From: a bacterium D16-76
GTDB lineage: Bacteria > Bacillota > Clostridia > Oscillospirales > Acutalibacteraceae
Direction: 5' to 3'
NCBI GenBank assembly: GCA_009917445.1
Contig: QZEE01000022.1
Location: 1-61,683 of the forward strand
Length of the DNA stretch: 61,683 nucleotides
Each line of letters starts with the position of its first letter. Position 1 is the first letter of the stretch. The notes under the pieces were generated by a model, which made no database searches, was not told where the DNA came from, and saw only the letters and a program-made list of their open reading frames with translations. The translations under genes were made by a program, and so were the position numbers. Below, piece by piece: positions 16,057-25,276 of the stretch.

Positions 16057-16076
16057 TAGTATCAATCCAGTATCAC
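16057..16076. repeat. Arm-type repeats, right end of element 2
   Basis: AGTATCA at 16058-16064 and 16069-16075 (11-bp period), matching the pair at 8471-8489; about 60-75 bp from the att core at 16135. Confidence 0.55.
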
Positions 16077-16134
16077 AAGGCAAAGTGACAGGTCAAAAAC
16101 CCTGTATTCATGCGGGTTTGAGCCGTTTTAACGG

Positions 16135-16149
16135 TCACTCGAACTCAAT
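16135..16149 (-). other. att core A at the guaA 3' end, encodes I-E-F-E-stop
   Basis: On the minus strand ATT GAG TTC GAG TGA is the end of guaA itself. The 3' side of the core, including the stop context, presumably came with element 2. The guaA 3' end is a known integration hotspot for genomic islands. Confidence 0.75.
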
Positions 16150-17667
16150 AGTAGCCGGCGGCTTAGAAGTCACATCATACACAACCCGATTGACCCCCTC
16201 CACCTCATTGATAATACGGTTTGACACCTTTCCCAGCAATTCATACGGCAGGCGGGCCCAGTCGGCCGTCATAAAGTCCGTTGTGGTGACAGCCCGCAGG
16301 GCCACCGTTACGCCGTAGGTGCGGCCGTCGCCCATAACGCCTACGCTACGGTTGGCGGTAAGCACGGCAAAATACTGGTTTACGTCCCGTTCCAGGCCGA
16401 AGTTTGCCACTTCCTCCCGGAAGATGGCGTCGGCTTCCTGCAGAAGCCCTACCTTCTCCTGGGTGATTTCCCCCATAATGCGCACCGCCAGTCCGGGCCC
16501 TGGGAAGGGCTGCCGCCAAACCAGCGCTTCCGGGATGCCCAGCTCTATGCCTACCCGGCGTACCTCGTCTTTGAACAAGTCCCGCAGGGGCTCTACCAGG
16601 CCTTCAAATTCCATATCGTCCGGCAGCCCGCCCACATTGTGGTGGCTCTTGATCACCGCCGCTTCGCCCGTACCGCTTTCCACCACGTCTGGGTAGATGG
16701 TGCCCTGGCACAGTAAATTCATTTTGCCCAGCTTGCGGGATTCCTCCTCAAAGACCCGGATGAACTCCTCGCCAATGGTCTTGCGCTTCTGTTCCGGCTC
16801 GCTAACGCCCTGAAGCTTTGCAAGGAAGCGCTCCCCAGCGTTGACCCGGATGATATTCATGTTAAATTCTTTTTTAAAGACTTCCTCCACCAGATCGCCC
16901 TCGCCCTTGCGCAGAAGGCCGTGGTCCACAAAAATGCAGGTCAAGTTCTGCCCGATTGCCTTGTGCACCAGCATAGCCGCCACCGAGGAATCCACCCCGC
17001 CGGAAAGCCCGCACAACACTTTTTTGTCCCCAATCCGCTTTTTCAGCGCCTCCACGGTTTCCTCCGCAAAAGAGGCCATCTCCCAGTCGCCCTTGCAGCC
17101 GCACACGCTATAGAGGAAGTTTTCAAAGATTTTGTTGCCAAACTCTGTGTGCTCCACCTCAGGGTGGAACTGCACCGCAAAAAGCTTCTCCCCCAGGTTT
17201 TCCATAGCGGCATAGGGGCAGTGGGCGCTGTGGGCCGAGGCCTCAAACCCCTCTGGGGCCTCAGCGATATAGTCGTTGTGGCTCATCCAGCAGACGCTTT
17301 CAGGCACCCCGGCAAATAGGGGGGAGGTGCCCGAGAAAGCGGTCTGGGTCTTGCCAAACTCATGGACGGCACTGGCCTGCACCTTGCCCCCCAGCACATG
17401 GGCCATGACCTGGGCGCCATAGCAGATGCCCAGCACCGGCACCCCCAGCTGGAATACTTGGGGCGGGCACAGGGGTGCCCCTTCCCCGTACACGCTGTTG
17501 GGGCCCCCGGTGAACAGGATGCCTTTATAGCCCCGCAGCTCTTCCGGGTCTGTTTTGTACGAGCGTATCTCGCAGTACACCCGCAGGTCCCGCACCCGCC
17601 GGGCAATCAACTGGGCATACTGCCCACCAAAGTCCAGCACTACCACTTTTTCGTGCGTTTTGCTCAT
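16135..17667 (-). CDS. guaA: GMP synthase (glutamine-hydrolysing)
   Basis: A 510-residue enzyme that makes GMP from XMP, ATP and glutamine. Residues 1-195 are the class I glutamine amidotransferase with C82 in GICYGAQ and the [10 protein letters not shown] motif. The ATP-pyrophosphatase P-loop GLSGGVDSS is near 218, and the C-terminal dimerisation domain ends [17 protein letters not shown]. Length is normal, so the insertion has not damaged it. The ATG is preceded by GGAAGGATGGG. It is the last gene of a purine-oriented minus-strand block. Confidence 0.97.
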   Translation of the reverse strand: MSKTHEKVVVLDFGGQYAQLIARRVRDLRVYCEIRSYKTDPEELRGYKGILFTGGPNSVYGEGAPLCPPQVFQLGVPVLGICYGAQVMAHVLGGKVQASAVHEFGKTQTAFSGTSPLFAGVPESVCWMSHNDYIAEAPEGFEASAHSAHCPYAAMENLGEKLFAVQFHPEVEHTEFGNKIFENFLYSVCGCKGDWEMASFAEETVEALKKRIGDKKVLCGLSGGVDSSVAAMLVHKAIGQNLTCIFVDHGLLRKGEGDLVEEVFKKEFNMNIIRVNAGERFLAKLQGVSEPEQKRKTIGEEFIRVFEEESRKLGKMNLLCQGTIYPDVVESGTGEAAVIKSHHNVGGLPDDMEFEGLVEPLRDLFKDEVRRVGIELGIPEALVWRQPFPGPGLAVRIMGEITQEKVGLLQEADAIFREEVANFGLERDVNQYFAVLTANRSVGVMGDGRTYGVTVALRAVTTTDFMTADWARLPYELLGKVSNRIINEVEGVNRVVYDVTSKPPATIEFE

Positions 17668-17712
17668 GCTTTACCCATCCTTCCTTTTGTTGAGGCTCTG
17701 CCTCAAACTCCG

Positions 17713-17765
17713 CTTAGGGAAACTTTTTTAGGAAAAAGTTTCTCTAAGAACCCTTCAAAAACCTT
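17713..17765 (-). repeat. Hairpin plus box upstream of guaA
   Basis: CTTAG-GGAAACTTTTTT pairs with the complementary arm ending CTAAG (17713-17748), next to AACCCTTCAAAAACCTT (17749-17765). A similar box-plus-hairpin lies upstream of purA (21756-21803). It could be a dispersed intergenic repeat or a processing/termination element. Confidence 0.55.
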
Positions 17766-17777
17766 CCTGTCTGCCGG

Positions 17778-18359
17778 TCAGTATCCCATATCGTGCCGGA
17801 CTGCCCCCGCCTTTTCAGCCCCTATGAGCATTTCCAGCAGGGCAAAGGCTACGTCCGCCGCTGTCTCCGGGCAATAGGAGGTGATGATGTTTCCGTCTAC
17901 CACGATGCGCTGGTCTTTTACGACCTCTACGCCAAATTCTGCAAGCTGCTTTTGCCTGTGCCCGCCCCGCAGATGGTAGGTCGTGGCCTTGCGCCCTTGC
18001 AGGATGCCGCTTTTGCCCAGAGCCAGCGCTGCCACGCAGATAGAGGCGATGGGCTTTCCCATCCGGTCAAAATCCCGTACAAGGCTTAAGAACCGCTCAT
18101 CATAAGCTTCTTCGTAAAAACCGAATTCCTCAAAGCCCCCGGGCACGGCCAGCGCGTCATAGTCCGCCGCGTCCACCTGGTCAATGCGCACATCTGCCGT
18201 AACAGGCACCCCGAAGGCACTCACTACCGTCTCCCTATAGCCGCAGGTCACTACCTCTACGTCGTACCCATAGTCGTTTTGGGCCCAGCCCATCACGTCA
18301 ATAAAAGGGGCAAACTCCATGGTTTCAAAGCCTTTTGCGCAGAATAAAAGTATTTTCAT
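17778..18359 (-). CDS. DJ-1/PfpI family protein
   Basis: A 193-residue protein of the DJ-1 superfamily: N-terminal KILLFCAKGFETMEF, VPGGFEEFGFYEEAY, and the nucleophile elbow SICVAALALGKSG with a conserved Cys, then TTYHLRGGHRQKQL. Relatives are glyoxalase III/deglycase-like enzymes or chaperones; the exact reaction is uncertain. It sits between glmS and guaA on the same strand with an AAGGAGG site. Confidence 0.82.
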   Translation of the reverse strand: MKILLFCAKGFETMEFAPFIDVMGWAQNDYGYDVEVVTCGYRETVVSAFGVPVTADVRIDQVDAADYDALAVPGGFEEFGFYEEAYDERFLSLVRDFDRMGKPIASICVAALALGKSGILQGRKATTYHLRGGHRQKQLAEFGVEVVKDQRIVVDGNIITSYCPETAADVAFALLEMLIGAEKAGAVRHDMGY

Positions 18360-18432
18360 CGTGGCCTCCTTGTTTCCGTATGGCTTTTTTATAGCTTCCC
18401 TCTTTAGGCGTTTTGGATGCTGCCTGGCGCTG

Positions 18433-20262
18433 CTATTCCACCGTCACCGACTTCGCCAAATTCCGGGGCTTGTCGATGTCGCACCCCTTCATAGAAGCCA
18501 CATAGTACGCGAACAGCTGCAACGGTATGATGGACAGCGATGGCAGCATAAAGTCCGTGATTTTTGGGATGCAGAATTGGTAGTCCGTCTGCTGCCGCAG
18601 GGTTTCTTCCTTGTCTCGGGTGGTGATGCCCAACACCACCGCGCCCCGGGCCTTTACCTCTCGTACATTGGACATCATCTTGTCAAACAGCCGCCCATAG
18701 GTGCAAATGGCAATGACCAACGTGCCGTCTTCCAGCAAAGAAATGGGCCCGTGCTTCAATTCGCCCCCCGTGTACGCCTCTGAGTGGATGTAGGAGATTT
18801 CCTTCAATTTCAGCGACGCTTCCAGCGAGGCGGCATAGTCCACGTTCCGGCCGATAAAGTACATGTCCCGGGCGTTGAAATATTTAGAGGCAAAATATTG
18901 TATGGTTTCCTTATCCATCAGGCACGCCGCCGCCAGGTCGGGCAGCCGCTGCAGGTCTTCCAGATAAGCGGCCATTTCCCCGGCCGGGGTATGGCCAAGT
19001 TCTTGGGCCATGTACAACACCACCAGGTAGATCACCGCCAGTTGGGTGCTGTACGCCTTTGTGGAAGCTACCGCGATTTCCGGCCCGGCCCAGGTGTATA
19101 GCACGTCGTCCGATTCATTGGCAATGGTGCTGCCCACCACGTTGACAATGGAGAGCACCCGGGCCCCCCTCTTTTTGGCTTCCCGCAGGGCGGCTAAGGT
19201 ATCGGCGGTCTCACCGCTTTGGCTGATGATAATGACCAGCGTGTTTTCGTCCAAAATCGGCTCCCGGTACCGGAACTCCGACGCCACGTCTACCTCCATG
19301 GGAACTTTTAACAATTTTTCAAAGGCGTATTTGGCCACTACGCCCACGTGGTAAGACGTGCCGCAGGCCACAATAAACACCTTGTTTATCTGCTTGATTT
19401 GCTCCGCCGTCAGCTTCATATCGTCCAGCACGATCTTTCCCTCCCGTATGCGTGGGGAGATCGTCTTGCGCAGGGCTTCCGGCTGTTCGCAGATTTCCTT
19501 CATCATAAAGTGCTCATACCCGCCTTTTTCGGCGGCGGCCACGTCCCACTGCACGGTTTCCACCGGCTTTTCCAGGGGCTCCATGTCCTCGCCCCAAAAT
19601 TTTACCCCGTCCTTTTCCAGCACGGCGATTTCTTTGTCCCGCAGGCGGCAGATATCCCTTGTCTTCGAGAGGATAGCCGGGATATCCGAAGCAATGAAGT
19701 TTTCCCCCTGCCCCAGCCCGATAATGAGGGGGCTGTCCTTGCGCACGGCAAAGACCTTTTCCGGGCAGTCCGCGCAGATGATGCCTAGGGCATAGCTGCC
19801 CTCCACCCGCTGTATGACCCGGCCGATAGCTTCCAGCACATCTCCCCGGTAGTAGTACTCCAGCATTTGGGCCACCACCTCGGTGTCGGTGTCTGAGACA
19901 AATTCGACCCCCCGGCGCAGCAGGTGGTTTTTCAGCTCCAGGTAGTTTTCGATAATGCCGTTATGCACCACGGCAAACTTGCCCCCGTCGCTTACCTGGG
20001 GGTGGGAGTTCACGTCGGAAGGCGCCCCATGGGTAGCCCACCGGGTGTGCCCAATGCCTACCACGCCAGGCAGTGTACGGCCCCCTTCCAGGATGCCGTC
20101 CAGCACGCTGAGCCTCCCTTTTGATTTTACTACGTGGAGCCCTGTGCCGTTATAAACCGCTACGCCGGCCGAGTCATAGCCCCGGTATTCCAGCTTTTGC
20201 AGGCCATTTAACAGAAACGGCGCGGCCTGTTCCTCCCCTACATACCCTACGATACCACACAT
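18433..20262 (-). CDS. glmS: Glutamine--fructose-6-phosphate aminotransferase (isomerizing)
   Basis: A 609-residue enzyme making glucosamine-6-phosphate, the first step to UDP-GlcNAc and peptidoglycan. The N-terminal Ntn glutaminase starts MCGIVGYVG with catalytic C2. Two SIS domains follow (ACGTSYHVG, SQSGETADTL, STKAYSTQL), ending DKPRNLAKSVTVE. No glmS ribozyme-like core is apparent upstream. Confidence 0.97.
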   Translation of the reverse strand: MCGIVGYVGEEQAAPFLLNGLQKLEYRGYDSAGVAVYNGTGLHVVKSKGRLSVLDGILEGGRTLPGVVGIGHTRWATHGAPSDVNSHPQVSDGGKFAVVHNGIIENYLELKNHLLRRGVEFVSDTDTEVVAQMLEYYYRGDVLEAIGRVIQRVEGSYALGIICADCPEKVFAVRKDSPLIIGLGQGENFIASDIPAILSKTRDICRLRDKEIAVLEKDGVKFWGEDMEPLEKPVETVQWDVAAAEKGGYEHFMMKEICEQPEALRKTISPRIREGKIVLDDMKLTAEQIKQINKVFIVACGTSYHVGVVAKYAFEKLLKVPMEVDVASEFRYREPILDENTLVIIISQSGETADTLAALREAKKRGARVLSIVNVVGSTIANESDDVLYTWAGPEIAVASTKAYSTQLAVIYLVVLYMAQELGHTPAGEMAAYLEDLQRLPDLAAACLMDKETIQYFASKYFNARDMYFIGRNVDYAASLEASLKLKEISYIHSEAYTGGELKHGPISLLEDGTLVIAICTYGRLFDKMMSNVREVKARGAVVLGITTRDKEETLRQQTDYQFCIPKITDFMLPSLSIIPLQLFAYYVASMKGCDIDKPRNLAKSVTVE

Positions 20263-20394
20263 AACGCATCTCTCCTTTCATGGGCTTTGCCTCCGGCGGC
20301 TTAAGGGGGCCGCCCCCTTAAGGATCCCGCACTTCGCTTCCCGCGTTTTTATGCCGGTTGAAGGGGGGGAGGGGGCTTCCGAGCCGGGGGCTGC

Positions 20395-20444
20395 AAAATA
20401 AAGAGGGGCGGGGGCGGCCATGGACGCAGGCCATTCCCCCGCCC
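20395..20444 (-). terminator. Terminator after purA
   Basis: GGGCGGGGG/CCCCCGCCC plus GGCC/GGCC form a long GC stem (20406-20444), followed on the minus strand by CTCTTTATTTTG. Confidence 0.82.
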
Positions 20445-20452
20445 GGTAAAGC

Positions 20453-21739
20453 TTATGCCTTACGGTACATGATGTCTTCGCGGGAGGGGCCGTTGGATAC
20501 CATAGTGAAGGGTACCCCAATGTGCTTTTCCGCGAACTCCACATACCGGCGGGCGTTCTCCGGCAGGTCTTCATACTTTTTGATGCCCCGGATGTCGCAA
20601 TGCCAGCCGGGCAGCACCTCTAAAATAGGCTTGCAGTGCTTTAGCTGGGCCGTAGGCGGGAAAGAATCGATGCGCTTGCCGTTAAGCTCATAGGCCACGC
20701 ATACCGGTATCTCTTCCAGGTAGCCCAGGGCGTCCAGCACGGTAAAGGCTACGTCGGTAGCGCCCTGTACCATGCAGCCATAGCGGGCCGCCACCAGGTC
20801 CAGCCAGCCTACTTGCCGGGGGCGGCCCGTGGTGGCGCCGTACTCGCCCTTGTCGCCGCCATGGCGCCGCAGCTCCTCGGCCTCGTCGCCAAAGATTTCC
20901 GCCACAAATTCCCCCGCGCCTACTGCGCTGGAATAGGCCTTCACCACCGTGTATACCTTTTCAATGGCATAGGGCGGGATGCCCCCCGCGCCTACTGCGC
21001 CGTAGCCAGCCAAAGGCGAGGAGGAAGTCGTCATGGGGTAAATGCCCATGTCCGGGTCCCGCAGAGAGCCCAGCTGCCCTTCTAGAAGGACAGTCTTGCC
21101 GTCCTTTACGGCGTTGTGCAGCAGTGTGACCGTGTCGGTTACATAAGGGGCCAAAATTTCCTTATATTCCATCAGCTTGCTGTAGATTTCGTCCCGGTCC
21201 AGGGGCTTTTGATGGTAAAGCTGGGTGTACAGCACGTTTTTCAGGCCCAGCACATGGTCAATGCGCTCGTAAAGGGCCTCCTTGCTGTCAAACAAGTCGC
21301 TGATCTGGAACCCGATCTTGGCATATTTGTCCGAATAGAAGGGCGCAATGCCCGATTTGGTAGAACCAAAAGCCTTATCGGCCAGCCGGGCTTCTTCTAG
21401 GCTGTCCAGCTCCTTGTGGTAAGGCATGAGCACCTGGCACCGGTCCGAGATGGCGATCTTGGGCTCCGGCACGCCGCCGTCCCGGATGTACTTCATCTCG
21501 TCCACAAAATTCTCTACCGAAAAAGCAACTCCGTTGCCAATGATGTTTAAAATGTTCTGCCGGAATACCCCCGACGGCAGCTGGTGCAGGGCAAAGCGCC
21601 CGTATTCGTTGATGATGGTGTGCCCCGCGTTGGAGCCCCCCTGGAACCGCACCACAATGTCGGAATTTTCCGCCAGTACATCGGTGATCTTGCCCTTGCC
21701 CTCGTCGCCCCAGCAGGCGCCTACGATTGCCTTAACCAT
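20453..21739 (-). CDS. purA: Adenylosuccinate synthetase
   Basis: A 428-residue enzyme converting IMP plus aspartate to adenylosuccinate with GTP. The P-loop-like GACWGDEGKGKITD is at the N-terminus; GSNAGHT, the IMP loop and TTGRPRQVGWLD are further on. The ATG at 21739 is chosen for AAGGAAAGG upstream; a TTG at 21748 overlaps that site. Confidence 0.96.
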   Translation of the reverse strand: MVKAIVGACWGDEGKGKITDVLAENSDIVVRFQGGSNAGHTIINEYGRFALHQLPSGVFRQNILNIIGNGVAFSVENFVDEMKYIRDGGVPEPKIAISDRCQVLMPYHKELDSLEEARLADKAFGSTKSGIAPFYSDKYAKIGFQISDLFDSKEALYERIDHVLGLKNVLYTQLYHQKPLDRDEIYSKLMEYKEILAPYVTDTVTLLHNAVKDGKTVLLEGQLGSLRDPDMGIYPMTTSSSPLAGYGAVGAGGIPPYAIEKVYTVVKAYSSAVGAGEFVAEIFGDEAEELRRHGGDKGEYGATTGRPRQVGWLDLVAARYGCMVQGATDVAFTVLDALGYLEEIPVCVAYELNGKRIDSFPPTAQLKHCKPILEVLPGWHCDIRGIKKYEDLPENARRYVEFAEKHIGVPFTMVSNGPSREDIMYRKA

Positions 21740-21755
21740 TTTTCTCAACCTTTCC

Positions 21756-21803
21756 TTAGGGGGCCTTTAAGAAAATCCCCCTAAAACCCTTCAAAAACTT
21801 TTA
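21756..21803 (-). repeat. Hairpin plus box upstream of purA
   Basis: TTAGGGGG (21756-21763) pairs with CCCCCTAA (21777-21784), next to AACCCTTCAAAAACTTTT. It has the same architecture as 17713-17765 upstream of guaA and lies directly after the GNAT stop. Confidence 0.5.
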
Positions 21804-22307
21804 CCTGTCACGTTGCAGATGCAAATATAGCAAGCCGCCCTCTTCCTTGACGATTTGGAAGCCGGCAGCTGTGTGGATCTTCAGCGCGGCCTCACGGGTG
21901 CGCTCGAAGCAGTTGGTAACCTCCCTGGCCCCCAGCTTCCCAAACGCGTACTCCAGCAGCAGGCGCATTCCCTCCTGGGAATGCCCGCGCCCGCGCCAGG
22001 CGCTGTGCAGCACAATGCCCAGCTCGTACACGCCGGGGCCGCCGGTCCCATGCAGGCTGACCTCGCCCAGGAACTCCCCGCTCCCTGTATCTTTCAGGTA
22101 GGCGTAGAACCGCGCGGGTTCCTTGTTCACCCACCGGGCATACCAGCCGTCCCAGTCCTCCCGGGGAAAGTCTATGCAGCCGGTGTCGTTATGATACCCG
22201 GGAAAGCTCAGCCCATAGCCCTTATTATAGCGCATGGTCGCAGGGTCGGAGAGCAGCCTTTGACGGAAGCCCAGCTCGGAGAGCCTTGGGATATAGAATC
22301 CTATCAA
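21801..22307 (-). CDS. GNAT N-acetyltransferase
   Basis: A 168-residue acetyltransferase with the acetyl-CoA site VLHSAWRGRGHSQEGMRLLL and a C-terminal ALKIHTAAGFQIV. It starts at TTG overlapping the purB stop by 4 bp (TTGA), with GGAGG upstream, so it is coupled to purB. The substrate is unknown. Confidence 0.8.
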   Translation of the reverse strand: MIGFYIPRLSELGFRQRLLSDPATMRYNKGYGLSFPGYHNDTGCIDFPREDWDGWYARWVNKEPARFYAYLKDTGSGEFLGEVSLHGTGGPGVYELGIVLHSAWRGRGHSQEGMRLLLEYAFGKLGAREVTNCFERTREAALKIHTAAGFQIVKEEGGLLYLHLQRDR

Positions 22308-23737
22308 ACCATTACCTCCGCTTTTTCGGTCTCCACATCTTTATATTTTTCCAGCACAGGGTCCACGGCCCCCGCCAAAAATTCTTCCGTTTGGCGCGGT
22401 GCGCGGCCCACATATTTTTCTGGCTGCAAAATGGCCCGCAGCTCTTCCAAAGTCACGCCAAAGACAGGGTCCCCCGCAATGCGCTGCAGCAGGTCGTTTT
22501 CGCCGCCCTGCTCCTTCACCACCCGGGCCGCCTCCATAGAGTGTACCCGTATCCGCTCGTGAAGCTCCTGCCGGTTGCCGCCCCGCTTTACCGCGTCCAT
22601 CATGATGTTTTCCGTAGCCATAAAGGGCAGCTCCCGCATCATGTGCTGCTCAATGACCTTGGGGTACACCACCAGCCCGTCGGCCACGTTGCCGTACAGG
22701 TCCAGTATGCCGTCCACCGCTAAAAAAGCCTCCGGCACGCTGATGCGCTTGTTGGCCGAGTCGTCCAGTGTGCGTTCAAACCATTGGGTGGCCATGGTCA
22801 TGGCAGGGTTCAAAGCGTCGGCCATCACATACCGGGCCAAAGACGCTATGCGTTCGCTGCGCATGGGGTTGCGCTTGTACGCCATGGCGCTGGAGCCGAT
22901 CTGCCCCTTTTCAAAGGGCTCCTCCACCTCTTTCAAATGCTGCAGCAGGCGGATGTCGTTAGAGAACTTGGCGGCACTTTGGGCAATGCCGCTTAAAATA
23001 GAAAGCATCTGGCTGTCCAGCTTGCGGGAGTAGGTCTGGCCGGACACCGCGAAGCACGTGGGGTACCCCAGCTTTTTTGCGATCCTTTCGTCCAGCTCCT
23101 TTACCTTTTCGTGGTCCCCCTCAAAAAGCTCCAAGAAGCTGGCCTGGGTGCCCGTGGTGCCCTTTGACCCCAAAAGCTTCGCCTTGGAAAGCTGGTATTC
23201 CACGTCCTCCAAATCCATCAAAAGGTCCTGCATCCACAGCGTAGCCCGCTTGCCCACCGTAGTGGGCTGGGCCGGCTGGAAGTGCGTAAAGGCCAGCGTA
23301 GGCAGGCTTTTATATTCCTCCGCAAAGGCTGCCAGCACCCGCAAAACGTTTACCAGCTTGTTCCGCACCAGTTCCAGGGCCTTTGTCATGATGATGATAT
23401 CCGTGTTGTCCCCCACATAGCAGGAGGTAGCCCCCAGATGGATGATGCCCGCCGCCTTGGGGCACTGCTGCCCATAGGCGTACACATGGCTCATCACATC
23501 GTGGCGCACCACCTTTTCCCGCTCCTGGGCCACCTCATAGTTGATGTCCGAGGCGTGGGCTTTCAGCTCCTCCACCTGCTCCTCGGTGACCGGCAGGCCC
23601 AATTCCATTTCCGCTTCGGCCAGGGCGATCCACAGCCTGCGCCACGTACAGAATTTCATATCCGGGGAAAACAGGTATTGCATCTCCCTGCTGGCATACC
23701 GGGCCGACAAGGGGGATTCGTATACGTCCTTTGCCAT
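22304..23737 (-). CDS. purB: Adenylosuccinate lyase
   Basis: A 477-residue fumarase-superfamily lyase acting twice in purine synthesis (SAICAR and adenylosuccinate cleavage). It shows TSCYVGDN, FTHFQPAQPTTVGKRA, and the signature GSSAMAYKRNPMRSE. It lies between purC and the GNAT gene in one transcription unit. Confidence 0.96.
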   Translation of the reverse strand: MAKDVYESPLSARYASREMQYLFSPDMKFCTWRRLWIALAEAEMELGLPVTEEQVEELKAHASDINYEVAQEREKVVRHDVMSHVYAYGQQCPKAAGIIHLGATSCYVGDNTDIIIMTKALELVRNKLVNVLRVLAAFAEEYKSLPTLAFTHFQPAQPTTVGKRATLWMQDLLMDLEDVEYQLSKAKLLGSKGTTGTQASFLELFEGDHEKVKELDERIAKKLGYPTCFAVSGQTYSRKLDSQMLSILSGIAQSAAKFSNDIRLLQHLKEVEEPFEKGQIGSSAMAYKRNPMRSERIASLARYVMADALNPAMTMATQWFERTLDDSANKRISVPEAFLAVDGILDLYGNVADGLVVYPKVIEQHMMRELPFMATENIMMDAVKRGGNRQELHERIRVHSMEAARVVKEQGGENDLLQRIAGDPVFGVTLEELRAILQPEKYVGRAPRQTEEFLAGAVDPVLEKYKDVETEKAEVMV

Positions 23738-23769
23738 TTTTCTCCTATCCTTTCTAAAAACAATAGGGG

Positions 23770-24477
23770 TTACAGACCCAGGCGCTTCATCATTTCGGCG
23801 TAGGCTTCCTCCACTCCGCCCATGTCCCGGCGGAAACGGTCCTTGTCCAGCTTTTCGCCGGTATCCGCGTCCCAGAAACGGCAGGTGTCCGGGGAGATCT
23901 CGTCCGCCAGGATGATATCGCCCTCCAGCGTCTTGCCAAATTCCAGCTTAAAGTCGATCAGGTCCACCTTGACAGACTTAAAGAATTCGACCATCAGCTG
24001 GTTTATTTTCAAGCTCATGGCAGCAATCTGGTCTAACTCCTCCCGGGTGGCCAGGCCCATAGCCAAGATGTGATAATCGTTTACCATCGGGTCGCCCAGG
24101 TCGTCGTTTTTATAGCTGAATTCCAGCACCGGGCACCGCATGGCCGTGCCCTCCTCCAACCCTAGGCGCTTAGAAAGGCTGCCCGCCGCCTTATTGCGGA
24201 CAATGACCTCCAAGGGCACAATGGTAACGCGCTTGACCGCTGTCTCCCGCTCGCTGAGCTCCTCCACAAAATGGGTGGGGATGCCCTGCTTTTCCAGCAG
24301 CCGGAACATGAAATTGGACATCTGGTTGTTTACGACGCCCTTGCCCACGATGGTGCCTTTTTTCAGGCCGTTAAAGGCGGTGGCGTCGTCCTTATAGGAG
24401 ACGATGTAGACCCCAGGGTCCTCGGTATTGTAGACCTTTTTTGCCTTGCCTTCGTAAAGCAGCTCTTTCTTTTGCAT
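23770..24477 (-). CDS. purC: SAICAR synthetase
   Basis: A 235-residue enzyme joining CAIR and aspartate with ATP. It opens [20 protein letters not shown] and carries the [11 protein letters not shown] and [14 protein letters not shown] motifs. The ATG at 24477 is favoured by GGAAAGGGG upstream over an in-frame start at 24501. It is the first gene of the purine operon behind a strong promoter. Confidence 0.96.
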   Translation of the reverse strand: MQKKELLYEGKAKKVYNTEDPGVYIVSYKDDATAFNGLKKGTIVGKGVVNNQMSNFMFRLLEKQGIPTHFVEELSERETAVKRVTIVPLEVIVRNKAAGSLSKRLGLEEGTAMRCPVLEFSYKNDDLGDPMVNDYHILAMGLATREELDQIAAMSLKINQLMVEFFKSVKVDLIDFKLEFGKTLEGDIILADEISPDTCRFWDADTGEKLDKDRFRRDMGGVEEAYAEMMKRLGL

Positions 24478-24563
24478 GTTTTTGCCCCTTTCCTTGTGCA
24501 CAACGGCTTTGGGTTTTCGTTGGTTTCCAGGCAGAGGGCGCGCCCGCGCACCTCTCCCCGCTT

Positions 24564-24592
24564 ATTTTATTACATGGGGCGTCTGCTGTCAA
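24564..24592 (-). promoter_or_regulatory. purC operon promoter
   Basis: -35 TTGACA (24587-24592), 17 bp, -10 TAAAAT (24564-24569) on the minus strand, 87 bp upstream of purC. Confidence 0.8.
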
Positions 24593-24748
24593 TCTTTTCT
24601 CCATTTTTCTGCTTTTCGCCATGGGCCGCCGCAATCCCCGCCCCTGCGCGCCGCCGGGAGAGCCGCCCCCGCCTGGGTGGAAACCCTACATTTTCCCCGG
24701 GGGATGGGGGGCCGCAGGGGGGCAAATCGCCAAAAGAACACTTTTTCC

Positions 24749-24777
24749 TTGAATTCGAAGCCTTTTTGCAGTATACT
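24749..24777 (+). promoter_or_regulatory. Promoter for gtrA-LCP unit
   Basis: -35 TTGAAT (24749-24754), 17 bp, -10 TATACT (24772-24777). The GC-rich 24593-24748 stretch between the two divergent promoters holds no recognisable gene. Confidence 0.72.
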
Positions 24778-24827
24778 AAACTATAAACCTAATTTGGGAC
24801 CCATTGTCAGGAAGGAGGGGCTGGCCT

Positions 24828-25253
24828 TTGGCTGCGCTCTATAAAAAGTATCGGGAAGTTATATTGTATGGTTTTTTTGGGGTGCTCACCACGTTGGTAA
24901 ACTGGGGCGCCTACTGGATTTTGGCAGACGTAGCCCGCGTGCCCTACCTGGCGTCCACGGTAATCGCCCAGGTGCTGGCCATCCTGTTCGCTTATGTGAC
25001 AAACCGCAAGTGGGTCTTTGAAAGCAAGGCCCAGGGCCCCAAGGCTATTGGGGCCGAGATGCTCCGGTTTTTCGGCGCCAGGGGCGCGGCCCTGCTGCTG
25101 GATTTAGGCTGCATGTACGTGGGCGTAGACCTGCTGCACATCAACGACAAGCTGATGAAGCTTTTAGCCAATGTGGTGGTGGTCATCACCAATTATTCCC
25201 TTAGCAAGCTCTTTGTGTTCAAGGCGGCCCAGGCCGGCAAGGACGCCAAATAA
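24828..25253 (+). CDS. GtrA-like membrane protein
   Basis: A 141-residue protein with four predicted membrane segments, including VILYGFFGVLTTLVNWGAYW and the TNRKWVFES signature, plus NYSLSKLFVFK at the end. GtrA proteins are linked to flipping or transfer of lipid-linked sugars for envelope polysaccharides. The TTG start at 24828 lies 7 bp after GGAGGGG. Position before LCP genes fits cell-wall glycopolymer work. Confidence 0.8.
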   Translation: MAALYKKYREVILYGFFGVLTTLVNWGAYWILADVARVPYLASTVIAQVLAILFAYVTNRKWVFESKAQGPKAIGAEMLRFFGARGAALLLDLGCMYVGVDLLHINDKLMKLLANVVVVITNYSLSKLFVFKAAQAGKDAK

Positions 25254-25276
25254 ACCAGCGGCGGAAAGGAGTCACC

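Larger units (their letters stand above)
8372..16134. mobile_element. Element 2: integrative mobilizable element carrying tet(W)
   Basis: The element is bounded by cores at 8357-8371 and 16135-16149, about 7.8 kb. It has the same backbone order and orientation as element 1: xre, xis-like, int, mobC-like, repA-like, iteron/oriT region, relaxase. The cargo slot holds a tet(W)-type gene instead of the GNAT/TetR/ATL set. The backbone is more GC-rich than element 1. It abuts guaA directly. Confidence 0.82.

Noticed and set aside
17668-17777. Guanine riboswitch upstream of guaA
   Set aside because: No purine-riboswitch core or loop-loop pattern; only the hairpin-box repeat is present.
20263-20452. 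glmS ribozyme upstream of glmS
   Set aside because: No conserved ribozyme core is visible; the region holds the purA terminator and GC-rich spacer.
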